A stretch of 14,356 nt of DNA from assembly GCA_900539645.1 (NCBI GenBank), contig UQCY01000039.1, positions 1-14,356 of the forward strand, given 5' to 3'. The notes beneath the pieces are model-generated. The model ran no database searches, was not told the DNA's origin, and saw only the letters and a program-made list of their open reading frames with translations. Positions 7,801 to 14,356 of the stretch are shown piece after piece (position 1 is the first letter of the stretch; each line of letters starts with the position of its first letter). Made by a program: the position numbers and the translations under genes. The DNA comes from an uncultured Clostridium sp. Its GTDB lineage: Bacteria > Bacillota > Clostridia > Peptostreptococcales > Peptostreptococcaceae.

Positions 7801-7838
7801 CTTTGCAATACTTTTATGTTTTAAATACCAATTACGTT

Positions 7839-7866
7839 GTAATAGATATTAAATAAACTTTATCAA
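7839..7866 (-). promoter_or_regulatory. Possible promoter for glyQS
   Basis: On the minus strand a -35-like TTGATA (7861-7866) and a -10-like TATTAC (7839-7844) are 16 bases apart. Both are imperfect. A start near 7832 would give a leader of about 80 bases that includes the hairpin. glyQS could instead be read from the upstream operon, since no strong terminator separates them. Confidence 0.35.
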
Positions 7867-7890
7867 TAAAAATTTGATATTTTTAACCTG

Positions 7891-8517
7891 CTATTCAGCA
7901 TTTTCGTCTTTTTCACATTCATTTATTAAATCATCTGTTATATCTTTATCGTCTTTTTCTTCTTTTTTCTTTACAACTGTTTCTTTTAAGTCTTTAGCTG
8001 TGTTGACAAACATATCTTTTAGTACAACAGCTTTTTCTTCATTAAGTTCACCTAAATCAACAGTTTCTCCATCAGCTTCATTCTGTATTTTTATTCTATA
8101 TTTAGATAATACAGCTGCTGATAAACCAAGAAGTGTAATAAGAGGCATAATAGCTATTCCTAGAACACCAACTGTAAACGGAATATTCATTATTGTCTTG
8201 CCTTCTTTTTCAACGATAACTCTTACTCTATTACTTTTATCAAATAATTCTTTTAACTGAGCTTTAAGCTCTTCTACATCTTTACCAATTTTTTCTTCTG
8301 TATTTTTTCTAACTTCCTCAGCGTCTTCTTTGCTCTTTTCAAAGAAGTCTTCAACTTTTTTCTTTGCTTTTACTGCTCCTGAATTTTCTTCAAGGTAGAT
8401 TATAGCTTCTAAGATATCTCCATCTGAATGAATAAGTGCCTCTTTTACTTCTTTGTAACTAGCTGATGGCACTCTCTCCATTACTTTATCCACCATTTCA
8501 ATTGTTATACTGCTCAT
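7891..8517 (-). CDS. UBA-like/DUF4342 domain membrane protein
   Basis: A 208-residue protein of unknown function. Residues about 4-45 (ITIEMVDKVMERVPSASY, then a SDGDILEAIIYLEE helix) look like a UBA/TS-N-type three-helix domain as in EF-Ts. Residues about 50-95 are highly charged and probably coiled coil. DUF4342 follows: VRVIVEKEGKTIMNIPFTVG (98-117) and a single hydrophobic segment (about 114-137), then a second charged region and a very acidic/lysine-rich tail. It is probably anchored in the membrane with both ends soluble. AAGGAG lies 8 bases before the ATG. It sits 15 bases after recO, as last gene of the phoH operon and just before glyQ. The UBA-like fold hints at binding a protein partner, which is inference only. 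Confidence 0.85.
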   Translation of the reverse strand: MSSITIEMVDKVMERVPSASYKEVKEALIHSDGDILEAIIYLEENSGAVKAKKKVEDFFEKSKEDAEEVRKNTEEKIGKDVEELKAQLKELFDKSNRVRVIVEKEGKTIMNIPFTVGVLGIAIMPLITLLGLSAAVLSKYRIKIQNEADGETVDLGELNEEKAVVLKDMFVNTAKDLKETVVKKKEEKDDKDITDDLINECEKDENAE

Positions 8518-8532
8518 AATATCAGCTCCTTT

Positions 8533-9285
8533 TTAAAACTTATGTAAATCATCTAATATGTTTAGAGATTTCATGTTCAAATTACTTACATATGCTGTTA
8601 AGTACTGCTTCATTAATTTTGAAAGCTCCTTAGTAAGCACTTTATTGACTTTTGCTCTACTAACAGTTTCAATTTCATTTGCCAGTATATAATTCATAAG
8701 CTTTCTCGTCGTTGCATCAAGTCTTATATTTCCCGAGAAATTTTCTGCACATTTTTTACAAAGCATTCCACCTTCTTCTATATTGAATATAGCCCTTTGA
8801 TCTGATTCATCTCCACAAACAGAGCATCTATCAGTAATAGGTCTAAATCCCATACAATCAGAAAACTTTAATTCAAAAGCTGCTGTTATAAACTCTTTAT
8901 CTACATCTTTTTGAGATAATAAATACATTGTTTTAACTATTAAATTAAACAGCTTCCGATTTGTCTGATTTTCAAGAAGAGAATTTTCTACTAATCTAGA
9001 TATATAAGACGCATATGAAAATGCATCTATATCATATGATATATCGTAAAAACTTTTTATTATCTCACTTTGAGATACTCTATACATTCCCCTCTGCTTT
9101 TTTAAAGTGAAATTACTATATGCAAAAAGCTGTGCTGAAGGAAGTAGTGCTGATTTGTTTCTCTTTGCACCTTTGGCTATTGCTGATACTTTACCTAAAT
9201 TTCTAGTAAAAATAGTAAGTATCACATCATTTTCGGAATATCTAGATGTTCTAAGAACTATTCCTTGTGTGTTGAATATAACCAA
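8533..9285 (-). CDS. recO: DNA repair protein RecO
   Basis: A 250-residue protein that acts with RecF and RecR to load RecA onto SSB-coated single strands and to anneal DNA. The N-terminal OB fold begins [22 protein letters not shown], with [17 protein letters not shown] following. A helical domain comes next, then a zinc site with C-x2-C (CSVCGDE) and C-x2-C (CKKCAEN), typical of Gram-positive RecO. The start is taken as TTG at 9285, because AAAGGA (9295-9300) lies 9 bases before it. An in-frame TTG at 9294 touches that ribosome site. An 83-base AT-rich gap separates it from mgtE, with TATAAT-like sequence but no convincing -35. Its Gln codons are evenly split between CAA and CAG. Confidence 0.96.
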   Translation of the reverse strand: MVIFNTQGIVLRTSRYSENDVILTIFTRNLGKVSAIAKGAKRNKSALLPSAQLFAYSNFTLKKQRGMYRVSQSEIIKSFYDISYDIDAFSYASYISRLVENSLLENQTNRKLFNLIVKTMYLLSQKDVDKEFITAAFELKFSDCMGFRPITDRCSVCGDESDQRAIFNIEEGGMLCKKCAENFSGNIRLDATTRKLMNYILANEIETVSRAKVNKVLTKELSKLMKQYLTAYVSNLNMKSLNILDDLHKF

Positions 9286-9368
9286 ATTTATCAATCCTTT
9301 TTATTATATTAATTATACTATACTTTCATTAACTTTTATATATTTATATTATTATAATCTTTAATTTA

Positions 9369-10754
9369 TTATCCTATTATCTGTGAAAGTAGTATGCTAG
9401 ACGTTAAATAATAAGCTCCTATACCAATTATATCTAAAATAGTAGAGATAACTGGTGCAGATATTGTAGCTGGATCTGAATCTAGTTTAGTAAGCATAAC
9501 TGGTGCTAATACACCTATTAAAGCTCCTATAACCATATTCACAAATAAAGATATTGAAATAACCAATGCCATATTAATATTGTCTTTTACAAAGAATATT
9601 ACAGCAGCTGTAATTATCCCACATATCAATCCTGTAATTATCCCAACTAAACTTTCTTTTGCAATATCTTTACCTGATATTTCTCTGTTAGATAGAGTTA
9701 TTATTGTAACTGAAGATGCCTGGCATCCTATATTTCCACCCATTCCTATAACTAACGGAACAAAGAATAGAAGTTCCACAAAATTTGTTCTTATTAAAGT
9801 GTCGAAGTTTGCCATTAAGCTTGAAGCCAATAATCCTCCAATTAAAGTTAATAAAAGCCAAGGCATTCTACCTCTTATTGACGATAATATCTGCTGTGAT
9901 AAAGTTGAATTTTCATCTTCTGCAGTATCTCTTTCGTGTTCAGAGCTTCCTGCTAACTTATACATATCTTCGTTAGCTTCTTCCTCCATAACATCTATTA
10001 TATCGTCTACTTTTATTATACCTCTAAGTTTTCCTTCTTTGTCTACAACTGGAATTGCAACTAAATTATATTTTGATACCAATCTAACTGCTTCTTCCCT
10101 ATCTTCATAGTCGTAAACTGATATAAGATTTTCTATCATAAGATCTTCTACTATAGCTTCATCTCTAGCTACGATAAGTTCTCTAAGAGAAAGTACTCCA
10201 ACTAATTTTTCCTCATCGTCAACTACATATATATAGTAGATAGTTTCTGCATCTTCTGCCTCTTCTCTCATTTTTTCTATAGCCTGAAGTGCAGTCATAT
10301 CTTTATTTATAGATATATAACCTTTTGTCATAGTTCCACCAGCTGTGTCATCTTCATAGAATAGAAGCTCTTTAACCTCTTCTGCATCTTCTGGATTTAG
10401 GTAATCTATTATCTTTAATCTCTCATCTTCTTCAAGTTCATTTAAAATATCCGCCATATCACCTAATGACATACATTCTAAAATATTTTTAGCATGCTCT
10501 ATTTCTAATTTAGAAAGCATTCTACTGAAAAATTCAACTCCACTTTCTTCTAGTATAGAAGCTGCCATATCACTTGGAAGTATTTCAAATAATTTTACCT
10601 GCATACCTTCATCTTCTAGATTTTCCATAACATCATATATATCTATAATATGATATTCCTCTAATAGTTCTCTAAGTTCGAAGTATTTGTGATTTTCGAT
10701 TAACGACTTGACCTCGTCTAATAAATCTTGTGATGTTTCTTGCGTCCTGTCCAT
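9369..10754 (-). CDS. mgtE: Magnesium transporter MgtE
   Basis: A 461-residue Mg2+ channel of the MgtE family. Order of domains: a helical superhelical N domain (about 10-125, many acidic residues), two CBS domains (about 135-255, with IYVVDDEEKLVGVLSLREL and AIPVVDKEGKLRGIIKVDD), a linker helix, and five membrane segments from about 285. The pore motif FFVPLVIGMGGNIGCQASS and the C-terminal DPATISAPVISTILDIIG, with the Asp residues that bind Mg2+, are both present. In the family, Mg2+ binding to the N and CBS domains closes the pore. ATG at 10754 follows AAGGTGG by 5 bases; a GTG within that site was rejected. Only 38 bases separate it from era, so there is no room for an M-box riboswitch. 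Confidence 0.97.
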   Translation of the reverse strand: MDRTQETSQDLLDEVKSLIENHKYFELRELLEEYHIIDIYDVMENLEDEGMQVKLFEILPSDMAASILEESGVEFFSRMLSKLEIEHAKNILECMSLGDMADILNELEEDERLKIIDYLNPEDAEEVKELLFYEDDTAGGTMTKGYISINKDMTALQAIEKMREEAEDAETIYYIYVVDDEEKLVGVLSLRELIVARDEAIVEDLMIENLISVYDYEDREEAVRLVSKYNLVAIPVVDKEGKLRGIIKVDDIIDVMEEEANEDMYKLAGSSEHERDTAEDENSTLSQQILSSIRGRMPWLLLTLIGGLLASSLMANFDTLIRTNFVELLFFVPLVIGMGGNIGCQASSVTIITLSNREISGKDIAKESLVGIITGLICGIITAAVIFFVKDNINMALVISISLFVNMVIGALIGVLAPVMLTKLDSDPATISAPVISTILDIIGIGAYYLTSSILLSQIIG

Positions 10755-10792
10755 TTTATCCACCTTTTTAATATATTTTGTATTGAATACAA

Positions 10793-11692
10793 TTATTTGC
10801 TATTATCATTGAGCCCAAAATTGTTGATATAGTTCTGTAAGTTTCTCCAGTTTTCTTTAACTTTTACCCATAACTGAAGATTTATCTGAGATCCTAAAAG
10901 TAATTCTATATCCTGTCTAGCAGATTTTCCTATTCCTTTTAGTTTTCTTCCACCTTTACCTATGATTATTCCCTTATGAGAATCTCTCTCACAATAAATA
11001 ACCGCAGATATATCTATTATTTCTTTATCTTTTCTAGCCTTCATTCTTTCTATCTCAACTGCTACCCCATGAGGTACCTCGTCATCAACATAATGAAGAA
11101 CTTTTTCTCTTATAAGTTCAGCTATTAGGACTCTTTCTGGCTGATCTGTTACCATATAATCCGGGAAGTATTTTGGTCCTTCTTCTAAATCCTCTTTGAT
11201 AACATTTATAAGAGTTTTTACATTTTTACCTTTTAATGCAGATATAGGCACTATTTCTTTAAACATTTTTTCATCATCGTACATTTTTATTATGTCGAAT
11301 AATTCATCTTTGTCCTCTATCTGGTCTATTTTGTTTATTACTAGGACTATTGGAGTCTTAGAACCTCTAAGGTCTTCCATTATTCTTCTATCTCCAGGTC
11401 CTATTTTTCTTGAGCTGTCTACAACAAATAGTATTAAATCTACATTGCTAAATGCGTCTGTAGCAGCTTTTACCATTATTTCTCCTAGTTTATTTTTGGG
11501 TTTATGTATTCCAGGAGTATCTAGGAATACTACCTGTGATTCATCATCAGTGTAAACTGCCTGAATTGTATTTCTAGTTGTCTGAGGTTTATCGCTCATT
11601 ATAGCTATTTTTTCTCCAACAACATTATTCATCAAAGTAGATTTTCCAACATTTGGTCTACCTACTATACTGACAAAACCTGATTTAAACAT
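10793..11692 (-). CDS. era: GTPase Era
   Basis: A 299-residue GTPase that binds the 3' end of 16S rRNA and takes part in 30S subunit maturation. G1 is GRPNVGKST (11-19), the switch region QTTRNTI (37-43), G3 DTPGIH (58-63), G4 NKID (120-123) and G5 SALKG near 150. The C-terminal KH domain carries VIYCERDSHKGIIIGKGGRKLKGIG, with the GxxG loop, and ends in the standard LQLWVKVKENWR. AGGAG lies 8 bases before the ATG. It is 25 bases after the kinase/phosphatase fusion gene, in the usual phoH-ybeY-dgkA-era order. All nine Gln codons are CAG. Confidence 0.98.
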   Translation of the reverse strand: MFKSGFVSIVGRPNVGKSTLMNNVVGEKIAIMSDKPQTTRNTIQAVYTDDESQVVFLDTPGIHKPKNKLGEIMVKAATDAFSNVDLILFVVDSSRKIGPGDRRIMEDLRGSKTPIVLVINKIDQIEDKDELFDIIKMYDDEKMFKEIVPISALKGKNVKTLINVIKEDLEEGPKYFPDYMVTDQPERVLIAELIREKVLHYVDDEVPHGVAVEIERMKARKDKEIIDISAVIYCERDSHKGIIIGKGGRKLKGIGKSARQDIELLLGSQINLQLWVKVKENWRNLQNYINNFGLNDNSK

Positions 11693-11717
11693 ATATTATT
11701 CTCCTAACTTTTTATAA

Positions 11718-12449
11718 TTAATAGAAAAGACCTAACTGGAATACTAGTATTGCAATTAGTGTACCAAGTACACCTCCAGCCACAGTTTCCCAAAATGTAT
11801 GTATCTTTCCTTCTATTCTACTCTGTGCAACTAAAAATGCCATCAAATATGCTAGTGTTGATGCTTCTACTCTTTCTGTCATAAGTGTTATAGCTGTGGC
11901 TATTGCAAATGAAAGTGCTGCATGCCCACTAGGCATTCCACCTTTTAATGGAGTTCCTGTATTTGTAAGTGCCTTTGCAACAACAACTGCTAAAAGCACC
12001 ATAACTATACATATTAATGTTATATGCATTTCTGATTCTCTTATAGAATAAATAAGATATCCTGAAAGCTCAGTCAACTTATCATAGAAAATTATATATC
12101 CTACCGCAACAGCATTTAATGATACAACTAACACCGCACCTGCTGCTACGTCTTTAGCTATCTTTGCCAATTCATGATACTCGGATGTAACCAAGTCTAC
12201 TGTTTTTTCTATAGCTGTATTAAACATTTCGGCTACTATAACAAGTGTTATAGCAACTAAAAGCATTATAAATTCTAGCTTTGATAACTTAAATAGTAGA
12301 CTTACTACCAATATTCCAAAAGCTATCATATAATGAATTTTCATATTTCTTTCTGATTTGAATGTATATATAACACCCTCTATTGCAGCATTAAATGATC
12401 TGATTATGTTTTGTTTCTTTTTCTTTTTTTTCTTACCATTTTCTTCCAT
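11718..12449 (-). CDS. Diacylglycerol/undecaprenol kinase (DgkA-type) fused to PAP2 phosphatase
   Basis: A 243-residue two-domain membrane protein. The N-terminus is polybasic (seven Lys in a row, residues 6-12). The DagK domain (about 15-125) has the signature VAEMFNTAIEKTVDLV (72-87: E74, N77, E81, D85) and D100. In Gram-positive bacteria this domain phosphorylates undecaprenol. The PAP2 domain (about 145-240) has PSGH (173-176) and SRIEGKIH (210-217). Two PAP2 positions differ from the common pattern: Thr166 stands where KX6RP has Arg, and Glu221 where SRX5HX3D has Asp. Known PAP2 proteins remove phosphate from undecaprenyl diphosphate or phosphatidate, so kinase and phosphatase may work on one lipid-carrier pool. 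GGGAG lies 9 bases before the ATG. The gene sits between ybeY and era. Confidence 0.93.
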   Translation of the reverse strand: MEENGKKKKKKKQNIIRSFNAAIEGVIYTFKSERNMKIHYMIAFGILVVSLLFKLSKLEFIMLLVAITLVIVAEMFNTAIEKTVDLVTSEYHELAKIAKDVAAGAVLVVSLNAVAVGYIIFYDKLTELSGYLIYSIRESEMHITLICIVMVLLAVVVAKALTNTGTPLKGGMPSGHAALSFAIATAITLMTERVEASTLAYLMAFLVAQSRIEGKIHTFWETVAGGVLGTLIAILVFQLGLFY

Positions 12450-12484
12450 AGGACTCGACTCCCTTTTTCAAATATTAGTAAAAA

Positions 12485-12946
12485 CTAATCTCTAGTTATA
12501 TTTAGTTTAGTAAGAACTGCTTCTTCTTTTTCTCTCATTTCTCTAGTATTTTCATCTGTATCATGGTCGTAACCTAATAAATGGAACATACTATGACATA
12601 CTAAAAAGCAAACTTCTCTTTCAAAACTATGTCCATATTCTATGCTCTGCTCAAGAGCTCTTTCAAGTGATACAACTATATCACCTAAAGACATTTCTTC
12701 ATATTCTACATCTTCAAATTCATCAGATAACATAGGGAATGATAGTACGTCTGTAGCTCTATCAACACCTCTAAATTGTTTATTAAGCTCGTGTATTTCT
12801 TTATTATCAACAAAAGATATACTTATATCATAATCATCACTATATCCTTCATAGTCTAATACTTCTTCTACTATATCCTCTATTTTTTCATAAAGTTCAT
12901 CCTTTATATCTATTTTGTCCTGTCTATCATCAAATATATATCTCAT
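12485..12946 (-). CDS. ybeY: Endoribonuclease YbeY
   Basis: A 153-residue metal-dependent endoribonuclease involved in 16S rRNA 3'-end maturation and ribosome quality control. The zinc motif HxxxHxxxxxH is intact: H118, H122 and H128 in CHSMFHLLGYDHD. The conserved NKQFRGVDRATDVLSFP segment (55-71, including Arg59) and the LGDIVVS strand (87-93) are also present. The start is ATG at 12946, 5 bases after AGGTGG. A GTG nine bases upstream is in frame but lies inside that ribosome site. It follows phoH by 57 bases, the usual order. Confidence 0.97.
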   Translation of the reverse strand: MRYIFDDRQDKIDIKDELYEKIEDIVEEVLDYEGYSDDYDISISFVDNKEIHELNKQFRGVDRATDVLSFPMLSDEFEDVEYEEMSLGDIVVSLERALEQSIEYGHSFEREVCFLVCHSMFHLLGYDHDTDENTREMREKEEAVLTKLNITRD

Positions 12947-13003
12947 AATTTCCACCTGCTTATTTAATTTTTATATTAATTTATTTAATTTTCAATTTGC
13001 AAA

Positions 13004-14005
13004 CTATTTATTCTGTCTTTTTCTTTCTTCCTTTTTTTCTCTTTTATAGGCTTCTTTTTTCTCATATTTGTCATATGCCTTTATTATTCTCTGAACAAGC
13101 TCATGTCTAACAACATCTCTGTCTGTAAGCTCTTTTATGCCTATTCCATTGACATCTTTTAATATATATGTAGCCTGAACTAAACCACTTTTCTTGTTTG
13201 AAGGAAGGTCTGTCTGTGTAACATCTCCTGTTACAACAGCTTTTGATCCAAATCCTAGTCTTGTAAGGAACATCTTCATCTGCTCAGATGTAGTATTCTG
13301 TGCTTCATCAAGTATTATAAATGCATTATCAAGTGTTCTACCTCTCATAAATGCAAGAGGTGCAACTTCTATAATACCTCTTTCTATATATTTATTAACC
13401 TTATCTCCACCTAGCATTTCAAATAATGCATCGTAAAGTGGTCTTAAATATGGGTCTATTTTTTCCTGTAAATCTCCAGGAAGATATCCTAAACTTTCTC
13501 CTGCCTCAACAGCTGGTCTTGTAAGTACTATTCTAGTTACTTCATCTCTTTTAAACGCCTGAACTGCCATCGCAACTGCTAGATATGTCTTACCAGTACC
13601 TGCTGGTCCTATACCAAAAGTAATATCGTTGTTTTCTATTAATTTTACGTATTCTTTCTGACCTAAAGTTTTTGGCTGAACTGGATTACCTTTCTTAGTA
13701 AGTACTATTGTTCCTTCAAGTTCCTGTATTCTATTTTCATCCCCATCATTAAGAAGAGATAAAGAGTATAGTATAGACTGTTTGTCTAGTGATTTTCCTT
13801 TAGATACTGAAGTGTGAAGCTCGCCCATTAAACTATTAGCTGCTTCTACATTTTTTTCTTCACCTATTAAAATTAGAGTCCCTTCTCTAAGTGTTACATC
13901 TATGTTTAGTGACTTTTCTATAAGCTTAATATTTTCATCAAAGTTTCCAAATAATTCTCTTTCAAAATTTGGCTCTGATATAAGAAATTTCTTTTGTATA
14001 ATCAA
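13004..14005 (-). CDS. phoH: PhoH-like ATPase (PhoH/PhoL family)
   Basis: A 333-residue cytosolic NTPase. Residues 1-100 form an N-terminal KH-like region (ISEPNFERELFGNFDENI), and the P-loop domain follows with Walker A GPAGTGKT (133-140), the conserved LTRPAVEAGESLGYLPGDLQEKIDPYLRPLYD run (161-192), Walker B FIILDEAQN (229-237) and VVTGDVTQTDLP (257-268). The C-terminal tail is basic. Co-location with ybeY and era fits an RNA or ribosome role. The start is TTG at 14005: GGAGGG (14014-14019) lies 8 bases before it and family proteins begin near this point. An in-frame ATG at 14104 would add 33 residues of poor quality and lies upstream of the promoter -10 box. 12 of 13 Gln codons are CAG. 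Confidence 0.97.
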   Translation of the reverse strand: MIIQKKFLISEPNFERELFGNFDENIKLIEKSLNIDVTLREGTLILIGEEKNVEAANSLMGELHTSVSKGKSLDKQSILYSLSLLNDGDENRIQELEGTIVLTKKGNPVQPKTLGQKEYVKLIENNDITFGIGPAGTGKTYLAVAMAVQAFKRDEVTRIVLTRPAVEAGESLGYLPGDLQEKIDPYLRPLYDALFEMLGGDKVNKYIERGIIEVAPLAFMRGRTLDNAFIILDEAQNTTSEQMKMFLTRLGFGSKAVVTGDVTQTDLPSNKKSGLVQATYILKDVNGIGIKELTDRDVVRHELVQRIIKAYDKYEKKEAYKREKKEERKRQNK

Positions 14006-14077
14006 ACTTTTTTCCCTCCAATAAAAAACTACTACAATAATAATTTGTAAATAATTATCTAAAATTCTACATAATAC

Positions 14078-14086
14078 ATTATAACA
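14078..14086 (-). promoter_or_regulatory. Extended -10 promoter of the phoH operon
   Basis: On the minus strand the sequence TGTTATAAT gives a perfect TATAAT (14078-14083) preceded by TGn. No good -35 box lies at 16-18 bases (GTGTGT or similar), which is usual for extended -10 promoters. Transcription would begin near 14071, with a leader of about 65 bases before the TTG start of phoH. Confidence 0.6.
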
Positions 14087-14199
14087 CATTATTTTCATAT
14101 ACACACATATAAATAAAGATGAAGAACTTTACGAATAAAAAAATAACTTTTATATAAATATTTTTCCTTCTTCTTACTGTATAAAATTTAAGAACAATA

Positions 14200-14232
14200 A
14201 AAAAGCTGTTGCATATTTTGCAACAGCTTTTT
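14200..14232 (-). terminator. Intrinsic terminator of the rubredoxin-domain gene
   Basis: A perfect 14-base-pair stem, AAAAAGCTGTTGCA (14200-14213) against TGCAACAGCTTTTT (14219-14232), with a 5-base loop. It lies about 18 bases past the stop of the minus-strand gene to its right. A T run is present on both strands, so it could also work on the plus strand. Confidence 0.88.
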
Positions 14233-14249
14233 GTTTTAATCTATATTTA

Positions 14250-14356
14250 TTACTGTTTTATAAAATGAGATTTATCTACATGACATAATGGGCATTCATA
14301 ATCATCTGGTTCTTTTGTTATATCACCTTCGTATACATAGCCACATACATCACAGT
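14250..14356 (-). CDS. Rubredoxin-domain protein, C-terminal end (partial)
   Basis: Only the last 34 full codons lie in the window; the gene continues to the right. They hold a complete rubredoxin-type iron site: C-x2-C-G-Y-V-Y-E-G-D, then 16 residues on from the second Cys, C-P-L-C, ending VDKSHFIKQ and two stop codons in tandem (TAA TAA). The short spacing between the Cys pairs is that of rubredoxin-like domains at the end of rubrerythrins, flavin reductases or high-molecular-weight rubredoxins, not of free-standing rubredoxin, whose loop is longer. The second knuckle has CPLCH where Gly or Lys is common after the Cys. Such proteins pass electrons in peroxide or oxygen defence in anaerobes. 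The partner domain cannot be seen. A terminator follows within 20 bases. Confidence 0.85.
   Translation of the reverse strand, partial: CDVCGYVYEGDITKEPDDYECPLCHVDKSHFIKQ

Noticed and set aside
7861..7879. Hairpin TATCAA/TTGATA after the DUF4342 gene as a terminator
   Set aside because: The stem has 6 pairs, almost all A-T, with no T run after it on the minus strand; it may only be part of a promoter.
7753..7890. Glycine T-box riboswitch before glyQ
   Set aside because: The interval is short and no TGGNACC or GGTGG-ACCGCG-type core is present on the minus strand.
10755..10792. M-box (Mg2+) riboswitch before mgtE
   Set aside because: Only 38 bases separate era and mgtE, too few for this element.
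2012..13436. Many plus-strand open frames of 60-180 codons, such as 2264-2812, 7874-8260, 9580-10110 and 11196-11555
   Set aside because: Each lies opposite a well-recognised minus-strand gene, has low-complexity Ser/Ile/Phe-rich sequence typical of antisense translation, and lacks a ribosome site.
14006..14104. N-terminal extension of PhoH from ATG at 14104
   Set aside because: It has no ribosome site, lies across the TATAAT promoter element, and a TTG with GGAGGG at 8 bases matches the expected family N-terminus.
1..14356. CRISPR arrays, tRNA or rRNA genes, insertion sequences or long direct repeats
   Set aside because: None was found on reading through; intergenic spaces are short and AT-rich without repeated units.

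Overview
The window is very AT-rich, and every gene I can support lies on the minus strand, so transcription runs from high to low coordinates. Gene content and order (phoH, ybeY, dgkA-PAP2 fusion, era, recO, a DUF4342 gene, glyQ, glyS), the separate two-subunit glycyl-tRNA synthetase, an HdrB/HdrC-like iron-sulfur protein and a short-loop rubredoxin domain suggest an anaerobic low-GC Firmicute. The class Clostridia is most likely, and Peptostreptococcaceae or a close relative is my best guess. No rRNA, tRNA, CRISPR array, insertion sequence or prophage was seen.

Layout in transcription order (right to left). (1) 14356-14250: the C-terminal end of a rubredoxin-domain protein that continues outside the window, closed by a strong hairpin terminator. 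(2) 14086-7891: a housekeeping operon with its own extended -10 promoter: phoH, ybeY, a diacylglycerol/undecaprenol kinase fused to a PAP2 phosphatase, era, mgtE, recO and a UBA-like/DUF4342 membrane protein. phoH, ybeY and era concern ribosome and RNA maturation, the fusion protein concerns lipid-carrier phosphate, mgtE Mg2+ and recO DNA repair. (3) 7752-4802: glyQ and glyS, overlapping by one base, with a short leader that carries a hairpin but no recognisable T-box. Two consecutive terminators follow. (4) 4540-234: a separate five-gene accessory operon with a good sigma-A-type promoter that overlaps a near-palindrome. It encodes a TIGR04282/DUF2064 CofC- or MobA-like nucleotidyl/glycosyltransferase, an APH/choline-kinase-fold protein with an altered catalytic loop, a TVP38/TMEM64 (VTT) membrane protein, a TIGR04283 family-2 glycosyltransferase, and a ferredoxin plus double-CCG iron-sulfur protein. 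(5) 1-233: AT-rich non-coding sequence with one weak hairpin.

The accessory operon is the most interesting part. TIGR04282 and TIGR04283 are named, from memory, for co-occurrence with a radical-SAM/selenodomain protein now linked to arsenosugar synthesis (ArsS). Here they occur without any radical SAM, methyltransferase or arsenic gene in view, but with a kinase-like protein, a VTT membrane protein and a thiol/disulfide-type Fe-S protein. My inference is a pathway that activates and transfers a sugar or polyol to a small molecule or lipid, with a redox step. The product is unknown.

Several start codons were moved from the longest possible reading frame to the codon that sits correctly behind a Shine-Dalgarno sequence: TTG for phoH, recO and the TVP38 gene, and an internal ATG for ybeY, mgtE, glyQ and the Fe-S gene.
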